NCBI RefSeq assembly: GCF_020783315.1
Contig: NZ_CP086063.1
Location: 3,391,340-3,455,339 of the forward strand
DNA length: 64,000 bases
Direction of reading: 5' to 3'
DNA from: Ferruginibacter lapsinanis
GTDB lineage: Bacteria; Bacteroidota; Bacteroidia; Chitinophagales; Chitinophagaceae
A program made the translations under genes and the position numbers. Under the pieces are notes generated by a model. The model ran no database searches. It saw only the letters and a program-made list of their open reading frames with translations, and had not been told where the DNA came from. How positions within the stretch are numbered: position 1 is the stretch's first letter; every line of letters begins with the position of its first letter. Below are positions 1 to 9,484 of the stretch, one piece after another.

Positions 1-1454
1 TTTCATTCTCTGATTCATCAGACAGCTATGACAAAATAATAAATTATAGTTGGGACCTAGGTGATGGCGTAACATCAATTGATCAGAATGCGACACACAA
101 ATATTCAGCACCTGGTTCTTATATACCTAAACTTATCATTAAAACTGAAAATGGTTGTATAGACACCGCTGTATCTACATTACCAATAAGAGTTGTTGCA
201 TCGCCTAAAATAAGCATCACTAATTTCAACAATGGTTGTGTACCATTGGTTACCGGATTTAGTGGCAATCTTTTAGCAGCCGACACATCTGTTCTAAGAT
301 GGGAATGGGATTTCGGAAATGGAAGTACTTCTAATCTTCAAACTCCTTTAAAACAAACATATAGTGTTGCTAACGACTATATGGTTAACTTGAAAGTTAC
401 CAACAGCAGTGGCTGTTTTGATACCGCAATAAGAAAAGTAGAAGCATACCCTATACCGGTTGTAAATGCAGGGGAAGATGCATGGGTATGTTTGGGTAAG
501 AATTATAAATTAAAGGCCACAGGAGCTAGTACATACAGCTGGAATTATAATAAGACATTAAATTGTCTTGATTGCGCCGATCCGACTGCAACTCCTACCG
601 GCGCAGAAACCAGATACAATGTTACAGGTACAACAGAACATGGTTGCGTTGCATCAGATGAAGTTATTTTGAAAGTACAAAATCCTTTCAAAGTTACCGT
701 AAGCAAAACAGATACACTTTGTAAAGGCTCTTCTGTAGAAATAGCCGCAAGTGGTGCTGATAATTATTTATGGATACCATCTACAGGATTAAAATCTGTT
801 ACAGATGCCAAAACTATTGCAACTCCTGATACCACAACTATATACAAAGTGATCGGATCTGATGCAAGGGGCTGTTTTCAGGATACCGGCTCAGTAAGGA
901 TAAAAGTATATCCTATCCCTACTGTAGAATTAGGAGAAAACAAGGTCGTTAACGTTGGTCAGACAATCACACTAAACCCGGCTATTTCTAAAGATGTTAC
1001 TCAGGTTATATGGACGCCGCAAAGCTTTATCGTAAGCGGACCAAATTCTTTACCTGATATTACATTGAAACCGAAACAAACCACCGAATATACACTTGAA
1101 GTAAAAAATCCGGGAGGATGTAAATCAACAGATAAAGTAACAGTATTTGTTATTTGTAACGGAGCAAATATATTTATGCCAAATACTTTCTCTCCAAATG
1201 GAGATGGAGCGAATGACGTTTATTATCCAAGAGGTACAGGTATTTTCAGCATAAAAACACTACGCATTTTTGGTCGCTGGGGAGAATTGGTTTACGAAAG
1301 AAGCAATTTTAAAGCTAATGATGCAACTGCAGCATGGGATGGCACTTACAAAGGCATAAAATTAACACCGGATGTATATGTATATACGATGGATGTTCTT
1401 TGTGAAAATAATGAAGTGATCCCTTTCAAAGGAAATATTGCCCTTATACAATAA
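1..1454 (+). CDS. PKD-repeat cell-surface protein with T9SS type B sorting domain (5' end outside window)
   Basis: The reading frame is already open at base 3, so only the last ~483 residues are present. Two PKD-type modules are visible, marked by WDLGDG and WDFGNG with HKYSAPGSY-like strands. Two to three Cys-containing Ig-like repeats of the 'C-kGss' kind follow, ending in TYxV/GC motifs. The last ~95 residues begin PNTFSPNGDGAND and contain the FGRWGELVYE and WDGTYKG blocks. This is the gliding-motility-associated C-terminal domain (type B CTD), which directs export through the type IX secretion system and surface attachment. The protein is therefore a secreted or surface adhesin. A PorP/SprF gene follows 260 bp downstream, the usual partner arrangement. 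A rho-independent terminator follows the stop. Confidence 0.9.
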   Translation, partial: SFSDSSDSYDKIINYSWDLGDGVTSIDQNATHKYSAPGSYIPKLIIKTENGCIDTAVSTLPIRVVASPKISITNFNNGCVPLVTGFSGNLLAADTSVLRWEWDFGNGSTSNLQTPLKQTYSVANDYMVNLKVTNSSGCFDTAIRKVEAYPIPVVNAGEDAWVCLGKNYKLKATGASTYSWNYNKTLNCLDCADPTATPTGAETRYNVTGTTEHGCVASDEVILKVQNPFKVTVSKTDTLCKGSSVEIAASGADNYLWIPSTGLKSVTDAKTIATPDTTTIYKVIGSDARGCFQDTGSVRIKVYPIPTVELGENKVVNVGQTITLNPAISKDVTQVIWTPQSFIVSGPNSLPDITLKPKQTTEYTLEVKNPGGCKSTDKVTVFVICNGANIFMPNTFSPNGDGANDVYYPRGTGIFSIKTLRIFGRWGELVYERSNFKANDATAAWDGTYKGIKLTPDVYVYTMDVLCENNEVIPFKGNIALIQ

Positions 1455-1485
1455 CGATGGTTTGGTTTTTATTAATTATGACAAG

Positions 1486-1508
1486 ATCGGCCCTATGGGC
1501 CGATTTTT
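1486..1508 (+). terminator. Rho-independent terminator after the adhesin gene
   Basis: An 8-bp perfect stem (ATCGGCCC/GGGCCGAT) with a 3-base loop is followed by a T run, 32 bp after the stop codon. Confidence 0.85.
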
Positions 1509-1713
1509 GTTTGTAGTAACATTTCTACTAATCGAAATTTCAAAATGAGGCACGATTTTTGAAACTGCTGTAACTATTGCTGACATTGAATTTTACCGAT
1601 TTTATAGCATGACAATTTGTTTCAAAAAATCATTCAATTTTAATACTAAATGTTAAACTAATACGTTTATATATAGAGGCGAATAGATTAGTGAATATCC
1701 AAAATCCAATGAC

Positions 1714-2748
1714 ATGAAAAAAACCGTACCAAACCTATTTTTGGGCCTGCTCCTGTTAATGGCAGCATCCCAGGTCAAAGCACAAGACATTCATTTTTCC
1801 CAATTTTTTGAAGCACCCCTATTAAGAAATCCGGCATTGGCAGGACTTTTTAACGGAGACTTACGTCTTCAGATGGTTTACCGAAATCAATGGAATAGTG
1901 TTACCGATGCTTATCAAACCGGCTCATTAAACGGAGAATACAAAATACCCGTAGGAACCGGAGAAGACTTTATCAGTGTTGGCGGACAGATCTTATATGA
2001 CAAATCGGGCACAGCTCAACTAACGGCTACGCATATACTACCTGTATTCAACTATCATAAATCTTTGAGCGAAGAAAAAAACAAATATTTATCAATAGGT
2101 TTCATGGCAGGTTTAGTTCAAAGGAGTATCAACAGAAGTAAAATAACAACCAATAGCCAATTTGATGGTTCATCTTATAACCCAAATTTAAGTGACGGAG
2201 AAACTTTTGATAAACCTACCTACTCATATTTCGACGGAAGTGTAGGGATGAGCTATAACAGTCAGATGGGGGAAAATCCCGACAATAATTATTTTATAGG
2301 GCTAGCGTACCACCATTTTAACAGACCTTCTAATATTTCTTTTTACTCCACTTCTACCAATAAAATGTTAGCAAAGTGGGTTCTTTCAACCGGTATAAAA
2401 TTTAATACTAATGATTATACTTACATAACGCTGCATGCAGATTATTCTAAACAAGGTCCTTATACCGAAACGATTGGAGGCTTTATGTATTCAATGAAAT
2501 TAGATGATCCTGTAGAACCAAGATATTTACTACATGGTGGTGCTATGATCAGAATGAATGATGCAATTATCCCGGTAACAAAAATTGAGATGAAACCATT
2601 TGCGGTATCTGTAAGTTATGATGCTAATATTTCTTCTTTAAAAACTGCCAGCAAGGGCCGGGGAGGATTTGAATTAGGCATCTCCTATCAGAAATTTTTT
2701 GAAAAAAACAATACCAGTAAGAACGCAACAAGATGTCCAAGATTTTAA
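1714..2748 (+). CDS. PorP/SprF family type IX secretion system membrane protein
   Basis: A 344-residue outer-membrane protein. It starts with a signal peptide (MKKTVPNLF..., hydrophobic core LGLLLLMAA, cleavage near VKAQ) directly followed by the family hallmark QDIHFSQFFEAPLLRNPALAG. The rest alternates polar and aromatic residues like a beta-barrel. PorP/SprF proteins are needed for secretion or surface anchoring of specific T9SS type B substrates; SprF serves SprB in Flavobacterium johnsoniae. The gene directly follows such a substrate, so it is probably the dedicated partner of the upstream adhesin; that pairing is inferred from context. It has its own 260-bp upstream gap and a terminator behind it, so it may be transcribed separately. 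Confidence 0.9.
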   Translation: MKKTVPNLFLGLLLLMAASQVKAQDIHFSQFFEAPLLRNPALAGLFNGDLRLQMVYRNQWNSVTDAYQTGSLNGEYKIPVGTGEDFISVGGQILYDKSGTAQLTATHILPVFNYHKSLSEEKNKYLSIGFMAGLVQRSINRSKITTNSQFDGSSYNPNLSDGETFDKPTYSYFDGSVGMSYNSQMGENPDNNYFIGLAYHHFNRPSNISFYSTSTNKMLAKWVLSTGIKFNTNDYTYITLHADYSKQGPYTETIGGFMYSMKLDDPVEPRYLLHGGAMIRMNDAIIPVTKIEMKPFAVSVSYDANISSLKTASKGRGGFELGISYQKFFEKNNTSKNATRCPRF

Positions 2749-2845
2749 TACCAAACAATTACTAGCAGAGACAAATTACACCAGAACAAGTTAACACGAA
2801 TCATTACCACAATATTGCGATTTTGGATTGTTTGGATACATGAGA

Positions 2846-2872
2846 AGCCTTCGATAAAACGAAGGCTTTCTT
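2846..2872 (+). terminator. Rho-independent terminator after the porP/sprF-like gene
   Basis: The stem AGCCTTCG/CGAAGGCT with a 6-base loop is followed by a T-rich tail. Confidence 0.8.
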
Positions 2873-2918
2873 GTTTGTGGTAATACGTACGTATTTTTGG
2901 CAAGAAATTTTATCTGCT

Positions 2919-3824
2919 ATGCGTACAACCATTTTATATTCTTTGCTACTGTTGTTGTGCAATTTAGTGAATGGGCAAAAAGTTTCAGAGATGTTACTCT
3001 ATCAACAAACCATCCCTAATTCGATCAAGACCGATCTTTCCGAAAAAACTATTTTAGTAAATGGAACCTGGCGTATCTATTTTGTTACAAAGCCTACGAT
3101 TACTATGTATGCCCCGGAAAAACCCAATGGCATTTCTGTAATAATTTGCCCTGGCGGTGGTTATATCCGTTTATCCATCGATAATGAAGGAGTAGCTGTT
3201 GCAAAAGCCCTGAATACATTAGGTATAACTGCATTTGTTTTAAAATATCGCTTACCTAATGATACCATTATGTTTGACAGGTCTATCGGGCCATTGCAGG
3301 ATGCACAGCAGGCCATCCGTATGGTAAGACAACATGCTGCTCAATGGGGATTAAAAGAAAACAAGATCGGTATTATGGGATTTTCTGCCGGCGGACATTT
3401 AGCCGCTACCGCTGCAACACATTTCAATTTCATTGCCAATGGCACATTAAAAGACAGTATTTCCTTAAAGCCTGACTTCGCTATTTTACTATACCCAGTA
3501 ATAAGTTTTGCAGAAGGGATTATGCATAAAGGCTCTAAAATTAAATTGCTCGGTGAAACTCCTTCTCAGGAAAAAATAATATTCTTTTCTAATGAATTGC
3601 AGGTAACAAAAAATTGTCCCCCGGTATTTATTGTACATGCCGGAGACGACCCGACAGTTCCTGTAGAAAACAGCATACGTTTTTACCAAGCCTGTATTGA
3701 AAAAAATGTTCCCGCAGAAATGCATTTATACCCAAAAGGAGGCCATGGATTTGGGTTATACAATACCACCACTGAAGATAAATGGATGGATAGATTAAGT
3801 AATTGGATAAAAGGTCTGCAATAA
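2919..3824 (+). CDS. Secreted alpha/beta hydrolase (BD-FAE / acetyl-xylan-esterase-like)
   Basis: A 301-residue protein. The ATG at 2919 was preferred over the upstream in-frame GTG at 2871, which lies directly behind the preceding terminator, because it begins a clean signal peptide (MRTTILYSLLLLLCNLVNGQ). The fold is an alpha/beta hydrolase: oxyanion-loop motif PGGGYIRLSIDNEG, nucleophile elbow GFSAGGH with Ser156, acid candidates Asp243/Asp244 in HAGDD, and His276 in GGHGFG. This set is typical of the dienelactone hydrolase/BD-FAE esterase group, often acting on acetylated or feruloylated polysaccharides. The substrate cannot be told from sequence. It is likely periplasmic or secreted, and monocistronic. 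Confidence 0.85.
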   Translation: MRTTILYSLLLLLCNLVNGQKVSEMLLYQQTIPNSIKTDLSEKTILVNGTWRIYFVTKPTITMYAPEKPNGISVIICPGGGYIRLSIDNEGVAVAKALNTLGITAFVLKYRLPNDTIMFDRSIGPLQDAQQAIRMVRQHAAQWGLKENKIGIMGFSAGGHLAATAATHFNFIANGTLKDSISLKPDFAILLYPVISFAEGIMHKGSKIKLLGETPSQEKIIFFSNELQVTKNCPPVFIVHAGDDPTVPVENSIRFYQACIEKNVPAEMHLYPKGGHGFGLYNTTTEDKWMDRLSNWIKGLQ

Positions 3825-3845
3825 ATTTATCAAACCCAATATCTT

Positions 3846-4304
3846 CTAATACCTGCTAAAAGATGCAGCCAACGCAATTCCTATTAACCCCAACACAGAA
3901 AATATCAAACTGACGATTGCTATAATTCCTGAAAAACGAAAATAAATTTTCAGGTTTTTAAACGCCGTTACCAGGTTTTCCTGATCCGATGCTTTTAAAG
4001 CCACCTGCGCTTTTTTTGCAAACTGAAACAAAACCTTCGACATAAAAAAAGCTACAGCTGCAATTAAAAGATATACCCCCATTACAGAACCTCCTGCCAT
4101 CACTCCAAAATCACCACTATACCTTCCTCCCATCATACCTGAAAAAAAAGTACCGGCTGCCAACGCTCCTATTCCTATCAAGGCGCTTATAACAAAGCCG
4201 GTAATGCCTAAAAACTTTGCCCACATTATTGTCTCCTTTAAGTGACCAGCAGTAATGCTGTCTATGATCAGATCATTTTCCAGCAGGTTTCGATTTTGCT
4301 CCAT
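3846..4304 (-). CDS. Small membrane protein, DUF5362-like
   Basis: A 152-residue protein with four apparent transmembrane segments, grouped as two at residues ~30-55 and 75-95 and a helical pair near the C-terminus (IIAIVSLIFSVLGLIGIALAA). Between them is a polar amphipathic stretch (AKKAQVALKASDQENLVTAFKNLKIYFR). This arrangement resembles Bacteroidota proteins grouped as DUF5362; no function is established. It lies downstream of proS on the same strand with a ~70-bp gap and may be cotranscribed. Confidence 0.7.
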   Translation of the reverse strand: MEQNRNLLENDLIIDSITAGHLKETIMWAKFLGITGFVISALIGIGALAAGTFFSGMMGGRYSGDFGVMAGGSVMGVYLLIAAVAFFMSKVLFQFAKKAQVALKASDQENLVTAFKNLKIYFRFSGIIAIVSLIFSVLGLIGIALAASFSRY

Positions 4305-4372
4305 GACATAAATTTTGTTTCCTATAAATGTAGTTACTAAATCTATAGACAGATATTAAATGCGTCACTAAT

Positions 4373-5851
4373 TTAATAAGCCCTTGCAAACAGTACTCTT
4401 TGTGTACTTGCATTGCCTGTTAGAATACATGTACCTGCTTCTGTTGTATTATTTAAAGGAATACAACGAATCGTCGCTTTTGTTAACTCTTTGATCTTTT
4501 CTTCTGTTTCTGGCGTACCATCCCAATGAGCAGAGATAAAACCGGCTTTTTCATCCAATAGTTTTACAAACTCCTCCCAGTTATCTGCATTGGTGATACG
4601 CTCCTCTCTGAATGATTTAGCCTTATTATAGATAGCTGTCTGGATATCTGCCAAAAGATTGATAATATTTTCTCCTAACCCATCAATACTCATGCTCATT
4701 TTTTCTTTAGTATCTCTACGGGCAACCTCCACTACATTATTGGCCAGATCTCTTGCCCCGATAGCAATACGTACAGGCACCCCCTTCATTTCATATTCAG
4801 CAAATTTCCAACCTGGTCTGTTATTATCATTATCATCATACTTCACTTTTACTCCTGCTGCTTTTAATTCTTTTACCAACGCATGCACCTTCTCATCGAT
4901 CTGTTGTTTTTGCTCATCTCCTTTGTAAATAGGCACAATAACTACTTGTATCGGGGCCAATTTCGGAGGCAAAATCAACCCGTCATCATCACTATGTGCC
5001 ATTACCAAAGCACCTATCAAACGTGTACTTACACCCCAGCTTGTAGCCCACACATAATCCAGTTTATTTTCTTTGTCGCTAAATTTTACATCAAATGCTT
5101 TCGCAAAATTTTGTCCTAAGAAATGCGATGTTCCAGCCTGTAATGCTTTACCATCCTGCATCAGCGCTTCAATACAATAGGTATCTACTGCACCGGCAAA
5201 ACGTTCGTTAGCTGTTTTAACTCCCTTAATAACAGGCATTGCCATAAATGTTTCTGCAAAATCTGCGTAAATATTCAGCATTTGCACCGTTTCGTCTACA
5301 GCTTCCTGTTGGGTAGCATGTGCCGTATGTCCTTCCTGCCATAAAAATTCTGCTGTGCGTAAAAATAATCTTGTACGCATTTCCCAACGCACCACATTGG
5401 CCCATTGGTTTATCAAGATAGGTAGATCTCTGTATGACTGTATCCAGCCTTTATAAGTGTTCCAGATAATGGCCTCACTGGTAGGACGAATGATTAACTC
5501 TTCTTCCAGTTTTGCTTCAGGATCTACCATTAATTTACCTTTATGATCAGGATCGTTTTTTAAACGATAATGGGTTACAATAGCACACTCTTTTGCAAAA
5601 CCTTCTGCATTTTTTTCTTCTGCTTCAAATAAACTTTTAGGAACAAACAAAGGAAAATATGCATTCTGATGTCCGGTATCCTTAAACATCTTATCCAATA
5701 CATCTCTCATGTTTTCCCAAAGCGCAAAGCCATACGGTTTAATTACCATACACCCCCTTACTGCGCTATAATCGGCTAATCCGCCTTTTATAATTAGATC
5801 ATTGTACCACTGAGAATAATCCTGTTCTCTGCTTGTTATTTCTTTACTCAT
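4373..5851 (-). CDS. proS: Prolyl-tRNA synthetase (archaeal/eukaryotic-type, ProS type 3)
   Basis: A 492-residue class II aminoacyl-tRNA synthetase that charges tRNA-Pro in the cytoplasm. Class II motif 2 is clear ([24 protein letters not shown]), as is the RPTSEAI block that positions proline and ATP. A HGTP anticodon-binding domain ([12 protein letters not shown]...) follows at residues ~300-390. The C-terminal ~80 residues end in RAY and match the extra C-terminal domain of the short archaeal/eukaryotic form, which lacks the editing insertion domain of E. coli ProS. This form is normal in Bacteroidota. The length is full, and a ~170-bp region upstream separates it from a divergent lipoprotein gene. 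Confidence 0.95.
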   Translation of the reverse strand: MSKEITSREQDYSQWYNDLIIKGGLADYSAVRGCMVIKPYGFALWENMRDVLDKMFKDTGHQNAYFPLFVPKSLFEAEEKNAEGFAKECAIVTHYRLKNDPDHKGKLMVDPEAKLEEELIIRPTSEAIIWNTYKGWIQSYRDLPILINQWANVVRWEMRTRLFLRTAEFLWQEGHTAHATQQEAVDETVQMLNIYADFAETFMAMPVIKGVKTANERFAGAVDTYCIEALMQDGKALQAGTSHFLGQNFAKAFDVKFSDKENKLDYVWATSWGVSTRLIGALVMAHSDDDGLILPPKLAPIQVVIVPIYKGDEQKQQIDEKVHALVKELKAAGVKVKYDDNDNNRPGWKFAEYEMKGVPVRIAIGARDLANNVVEVARRDTKEKMSMSIDGLGENIINLLADIQTAIYNKAKSFREERITNADNWEEFVKLLDEKAGFISAHWDGTPETEEKIKELTKATIRCIPLNNTTEAGTCILTGNASTQRVLFARAY

Positions 5852-6023
5852 ACCCTGTTCCTTTACGGTATTGTTTTATAGTTTAAACTGTTTGATTTAG
5901 CACATCTTTAACATCGTTCAAAATAACTTTGACTTGTATGGCAAAGATTTTGAACCTGTTAACGATGCAGCCTTAATCCTGCAAAAGTAGTAACTTCATT
6001 TTTAATAGTTAAAACATACTATC

Positions 6024-6674
6024 ATGAAAGCCAAATTTTTACTTATTGCCCTTTCAATAGCAGCTGCCAGTAGCTGTACTTCGGCCTACAGATCTGGTCA
6101 AACTCCCGATGACGTATACTTCTCTCCTGCTCGTACATATGAGGAAAACAGAAAAGATGATAACAGGGATGATCTAATAAGACAAGAAGCTCAGGACAGA
6201 GTGATTCGTTTGGGAATTAATGATTATCGTTACAGAAACCTGGATTATGATTACTACGATTATTCCTACTATCCATACAAATACGGGTATGATTATGGCT
6301 ACTATTACAATCCCTATTATTATCCTTATCCCGTTTACAATAATCCCATTACACCAGCTCCTGCTAAACCAAATACGACGCCTCGTAAAACAGATCTGAG
6401 CAGTTATAATAACGGATATAATAATACAAACAGCATCAATAACAATAATAAACTTGCACCAAAAATGGGTGCTGTTACTCCTTCAAGAACCTACAATAAC
6501 AATAATACGAATTACAACAATTATAATTCAAACACCAATACTAATAGCAATAATACTACCCGTAGCTATACCCCATCAACGAATAATAATTCGAGTAGCA
6601 GCAGTAGCTCTTCATCATCTGGTAACAATAGTTCCGGCACTCCTGTCAGCAGACCAAGCAGAAGCGGAAATTAA
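6024..6674 (+). CDS. Low-complexity Tyr- and Asn/Ser-rich lipoprotein
   Basis: A 216-residue protein starting with a lipoprotein signal peptide (MKAKFLLIALSIAAASSC, lipobox ASSC, Cys18). After a charged region (~30-70) comes an extreme tyrosine-rich tract at residues ~72-112, with runs of YD, YY, PY and YG. The rest, from ~130, is dominated by Asn, Ser and Thr with AAT/AAC and AGC repeats. Such proteins occur in Bacteroidota as surface or periplasmic lipoproteins of unknown role. No folded domain is recognised. A terminator follows closely, so the next gene is probably transcribed separately. Confidence 0.75.
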   Translation: MKAKFLLIALSIAAASSCTSAYRSGQTPDDVYFSPARTYEENRKDDNRDDLIRQEAQDRVIRLGINDYRYRNLDYDYYDYSYYPYKYGYDYGYYYNPYYYPYPVYNNPITPAPAKPNTTPRKTDLSSYNNGYNNTNSINNNNKLAPKMGAVTPSRTYNNNNTNYNNYNSNTNTNSNNTTRSYTPSTNNNSSSSSSSSSSGNNSSGTPVSRPSRSGN

Positions 6675-6695
6675 TACTATCCTATAAAAACTTTG

Positions 6696-6722
6696 CTGCC
6701 GGTAATATTACCGGCAGTTTTT
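6696..6722 (+). terminator. Rho-independent terminator between the lipoprotein and the FadL-like gene
   Basis: The inverted repeat CTGCCGGT/ACCGGCAG with loop AATATT is followed by five T and then A-rich sequence. Confidence 0.75.
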
Positions 6723-6734
6723 AAAAAAATAGCC

Positions 6735-8282
6735 ATGAAAAAATTTATACTCCCCATTCTATTATTATTCAGCATACATTCATTTGCCCAGGTACCGGAA
6801 GATGCATTGAGGTATTCATTTTTCCCTCAGAATGGCAGTGCCCGAAACCTGGCAATTGGTGGCGCCATGGGCTCTTTAGGCGGTGATATTACCGCCGTAT
6901 TTGTAAACCCTGCAGGCCTGGGCAATTACAGAACCGGCGAATTTGTTTTTACTCCAGGATTTTTTTTGAATAACAATAAAACTGATTTCAGAAGCTCATT
7001 TGAAAAAAATAAAGCAAACAGTTTTTCTTTCGGAACATTTGGCGCAGTAGTGGGATTTAATAACAATTATCGATCCAACACCAGCGAAGCGGTTAGTATA
7101 GCCGTAACGCAAACCGCCAACTTTAATAACACATTACACTACAAAGGTTTTAATAATTACAGTAGTCGTAGCGAACAATTTGCTGAGGAATTTGCAAAAA
7201 GCAACTATACCATCGATGAAGTTTTGAATAGCAATTCTCCGATGCCTTATACAGCGGCGCCAGCATTATACACTTACCTTATAGACACATTTACCATAGA
7301 TGGCAATACACAGGTAAAAGGATTGCCGGAATTTATTCTTGCAAACGGGCAGGCATTGTTACAGGAAAATACCGTCAAAACAAAAGGCGGCATGTATGAA
7401 CTTGCAGTAGGATATGCAATGAATAAAAATGATAAAATATTAGTTGGTGGAAGCATTGGTCTGCCAATCATGGATTATAAGAACACCACTACTTTTAGAG
7501 AAAGTGATACCTCTTCCAATACCACCAATAAGTTTGGTTATTTTAATTACACTGATGAATTCAGTACGCTAGGGGTAGGTGTAAATTTAAAGTTGGGAAT
7601 AATCTATCGTCCTAAAGAATATATCCGTTTGGGATTAGCTGTTCATACACCTTCATATATGTTTACATTAACAGATAAACACCAAACAACACTCGAAGCC
7701 CAAACTGAAAATTATGAGGGGTATCAAAGTGTATCATCCAACACCTTTACAAATGGACGCCCCGGAGAAAGCAAATATACTATGCTTACACCCTGGAAAG
7801 CCATGATAAGTGGTAGTTACGTATTCAGAGAGATACAGGATGTAAGAAAACAAAAAGCATTTATTACTGCCGACATAGAGTATGTTAATCACAAAGGATC
7901 AAATTTTTTCAGTGCCGCTGAGAACCCAACTGCAGAAGATGCTGCTTATTACAAAGCATTAAGCAAAGTAATAAAGCAACAGTATAAAGGAAACTTCAAT
8001 TTCAGGGTTGGCGGCGAATTAAAATTCAATACCATTATGGGCAGATTGGGGTTTGCTTATTATAGCAATCCCTACAAGGATGCAGCATTAAAAGCAAACA
8101 AAATGCTGGTAAGCGGCGGATTAGGTTACCGAAATAAAGGATTTTTTGTTGATCTGACTTATGTGCATTCATTCAATAAAGATGTAAATTTCCCTTATCG
8201 CTTAGCCGATAAGGATAATACTTTTGCAACAGTAAAAAATCAAAGAGGAAATATTGTAGCGAGTGTTGGAGTGAAATTTTAA
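6735..8282 (+). CDS. OmpP1/FadL-family outer-membrane transport protein
   Basis: A 515-residue protein from the ATG at 6735. The upstream in-frame start at 6693 would overlap the terminator, whereas 6735 begins a normal signal peptide (MKKFILPILLLFSIHSFAQ). The N-terminal block RNLAIGGAMGSLGGDITAVFVNPAGLGNY is characteristic of FadL/TodX-like barrels, whose N-terminus plugs a 14-strand beta-barrel that passes hydrophobic molecules. Alternating aromatic strands run to the C-terminal residue, Phe, as in most outer-membrane barrels. The substrate (fatty acids, hydrocarbons or other lipophiles) is not predictable. A bidirectional terminator lies just after it. Confidence 0.85.
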   Translation: MKKFILPILLLFSIHSFAQVPEDALRYSFFPQNGSARNLAIGGAMGSLGGDITAVFVNPAGLGNYRTGEFVFTPGFFLNNNKTDFRSSFEKNKANSFSFGTFGAVVGFNNNYRSNTSEAVSIAVTQTANFNNTLHYKGFNNYSSRSEQFAEEFAKSNYTIDEVLNSNSPMPYTAAPALYTYLIDTFTIDGNTQVKGLPEFILANGQALLQENTVKTKGGMYELAVGYAMNKNDKILVGGSIGLPIMDYKNTTTFRESDTSSNTTNKFGYFNYTDEFSTLGVGVNLKLGIIYRPKEYIRLGLAVHTPSYMFTLTDKHQTTLEAQTENYEGYQSVSSNTFTNGRPGESKYTMLTPWKAMISGSYVFREIQDVRKQKAFITADIEYVNHKGSNFFSAAENPTAEDAAYYKALSKVIKQQYKGNFNFRVGGELKFNTIMGRLGFAYYSNPYKDAALKANKMLVSGGLGYRNKGFFVDLTYVHSFNKDVNFPYRLADKDNTFATVKNQRGNIVASVGVKF

Positions 8283-8300
8283 AAAATGCTGTCAATACAA

Positions 8301-8327
8301 AAAAATGCCGGATAATATCCGGCATTT
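8301..8327. terminator. Bidirectional terminator between convergent genes
   Basis: A 12-13-bp perfect stem around ATGCCGGAT with A/T runs on both sides sits between the FadL-like gene (+) and the queuosine transporter gene (-), and can serve both. Confidence 0.9.
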
Positions 8328-8329
8328 TT

Positions 8330-9112
8330 TTATTCGTTTTCATTTCCCATTGCAGCCTGTTTCATCTTATGAACTGTTTCTGCTCCGAGATATGTATTAA
8401 TTCGATTTTCGGCTAAATAAATTACAGGTGTAAGCAATATTGCCATGGTAAATTTATACGCATAATTCACAGCACAAATGGCTAATACTAATTGCCAGCT
8501 CCATCCTTTACCAATTTTAAATGCAATAAAGAGAACAATAAAACTATCTACCAATTGCGATACCAATGTAGAGCCCGTTGCTCTCAACCACATTTTCTTT
8601 TCGCCTGTATACTTTTTTATTTTATGAAAAATTGTTACATCCACGATTTGACTCACCAAAAAGGCAGTCAAACTTCCAAAGATGATCCACATCCCCTGCC
8701 CAAAAATACCATTGAACGCTTTGCTCATATCCGGTATGCCATCCTGAACTCCAGTGCCATACCAGAAATCTGCTGGAGGCACAGCCATAGCAAAATAAAA
8801 CATTAGAAACGCATAGCTGATCAATGCCACAGCAGTATATGATATCCTTCTAACAGCTTTTGGACCGTAATATTCATTTACAATATCTGTCATTACAAAT
8901 TCCAAAGGCCATAGCAACACACCACAGGTAAGACTTACTGATAATCCACTTTGGCCAAACAAAGTAAAATTGGAAGGCGACATACCAAATAATTTTTCCA
9001 ATGAAAAAATCTTGGTCCCAATACATTCTGCGATGAGTGCATTGGCCACAAAAAAAGCGGTAAAAATTACAAACAATTTTGTGGGTTTATCTTTTAATAT
9101 ATTTTGTATCAT
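8330..9112 (-). CDS. Queuosine precursor transporter (YhhQ/VUT family)
   Basis: A 260-residue integral membrane protein with six to seven predicted segments. Family-typical features are the N-terminal segment FVANALIAECIGTKIF, the conserved FVMTDIVNEYYGPKAVRRISY block and the late segment LVSQLVDSFIVLFIAF with buried Gln and Asp. YhhQ proteins import queuosine precursors (preQ0, preQ1) for tRNA modification. The start overlaps the stop of the upstream 100-residue membrane protein gene by four bases, so the two are translationally coupled. Confidence 0.9.
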   Translation of the reverse strand: MIQNILKDKPTKLFVIFTAFFVANALIAECIGTKIFSLEKLFGMSPSNFTLFGQSGLSVSLTCGVLLWPLEFVMTDIVNEYYGPKAVRRISYTAVALISYAFLMFYFAMAVPPADFWYGTGVQDGIPDMSKAFNGIFGQGMWIIFGSLTAFLVSQIVDVTIFHKIKKYTGEKKMWLRATGSTLVSQLVDSFIVLFIAFKIGKGWSWQLVLAICAVNYAYKFTMAILLTPVIYLAENRINTYLGAETVHKMKQAAMGNENE

Positions 9113-9411
9113 CGGCTGAAGAAAAAATAATATAGCTGTAATAATAATAAAAGAAAGTTAAACCACATAATCCACTTAGCAATACTTTGTTTAACACCAG
9201 ACATCTTACCAATGACCAAGGCTATATTAAAAATAAGATTTACAATGATGGCCCCATACCCTAATATCGCCAGTGTACTCTCTAATGGCTGCAATTTTAT
9301 CAGCCCTGTAAAATTGCCCTTTTCTTTATGGGAATTCTCATACCATAAAATGATAACGGTAGCGATAAAACACCAATTGCAGATGAAAGTCAATTTAGAA
9401 AGGAAACGCAT
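9109..9411 (-). CDS. Small hypothetical membrane protein
   Basis: A 100-residue protein with three hydrophobic segments (residues ~7-22, 46-67 and 80-98) and little else. It is not assigned to a family. It overlaps the downstream queuosine-precursor transporter gene by four bases on the same strand, so the two are cotranscribed. A helper role is possible but unsupported. Confidence 0.65.
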   Translation of the reverse strand: MRFLSKLTFICNWCFIATVIILWYENSHKEKGNFTGLIKLQPLESTLAILGYGAIIVNLIFNIALVIGKMSGVKQSIAKWIMWFNFLLLLLQLYYFFFSR

Positions 9412-9433
9412 ATAATTTTATTAAAATAAAAAA

Positions 9434-9460
9434 AGTCATTTTGAGATTTTCAAAATGACT
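9434..9460 (-). terminator. Terminator after the DinB-family gene
   Basis: The 11-bp inverted repeat AGTCATTTTGA/TCAAAATGACT is followed on the minus strand by seven T. It separates the DinB gene from the membrane-protein pair. Confidence 0.8.
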
Positions 9461-9484
9461 CCTGCAATATTAGTGACAATTTAT

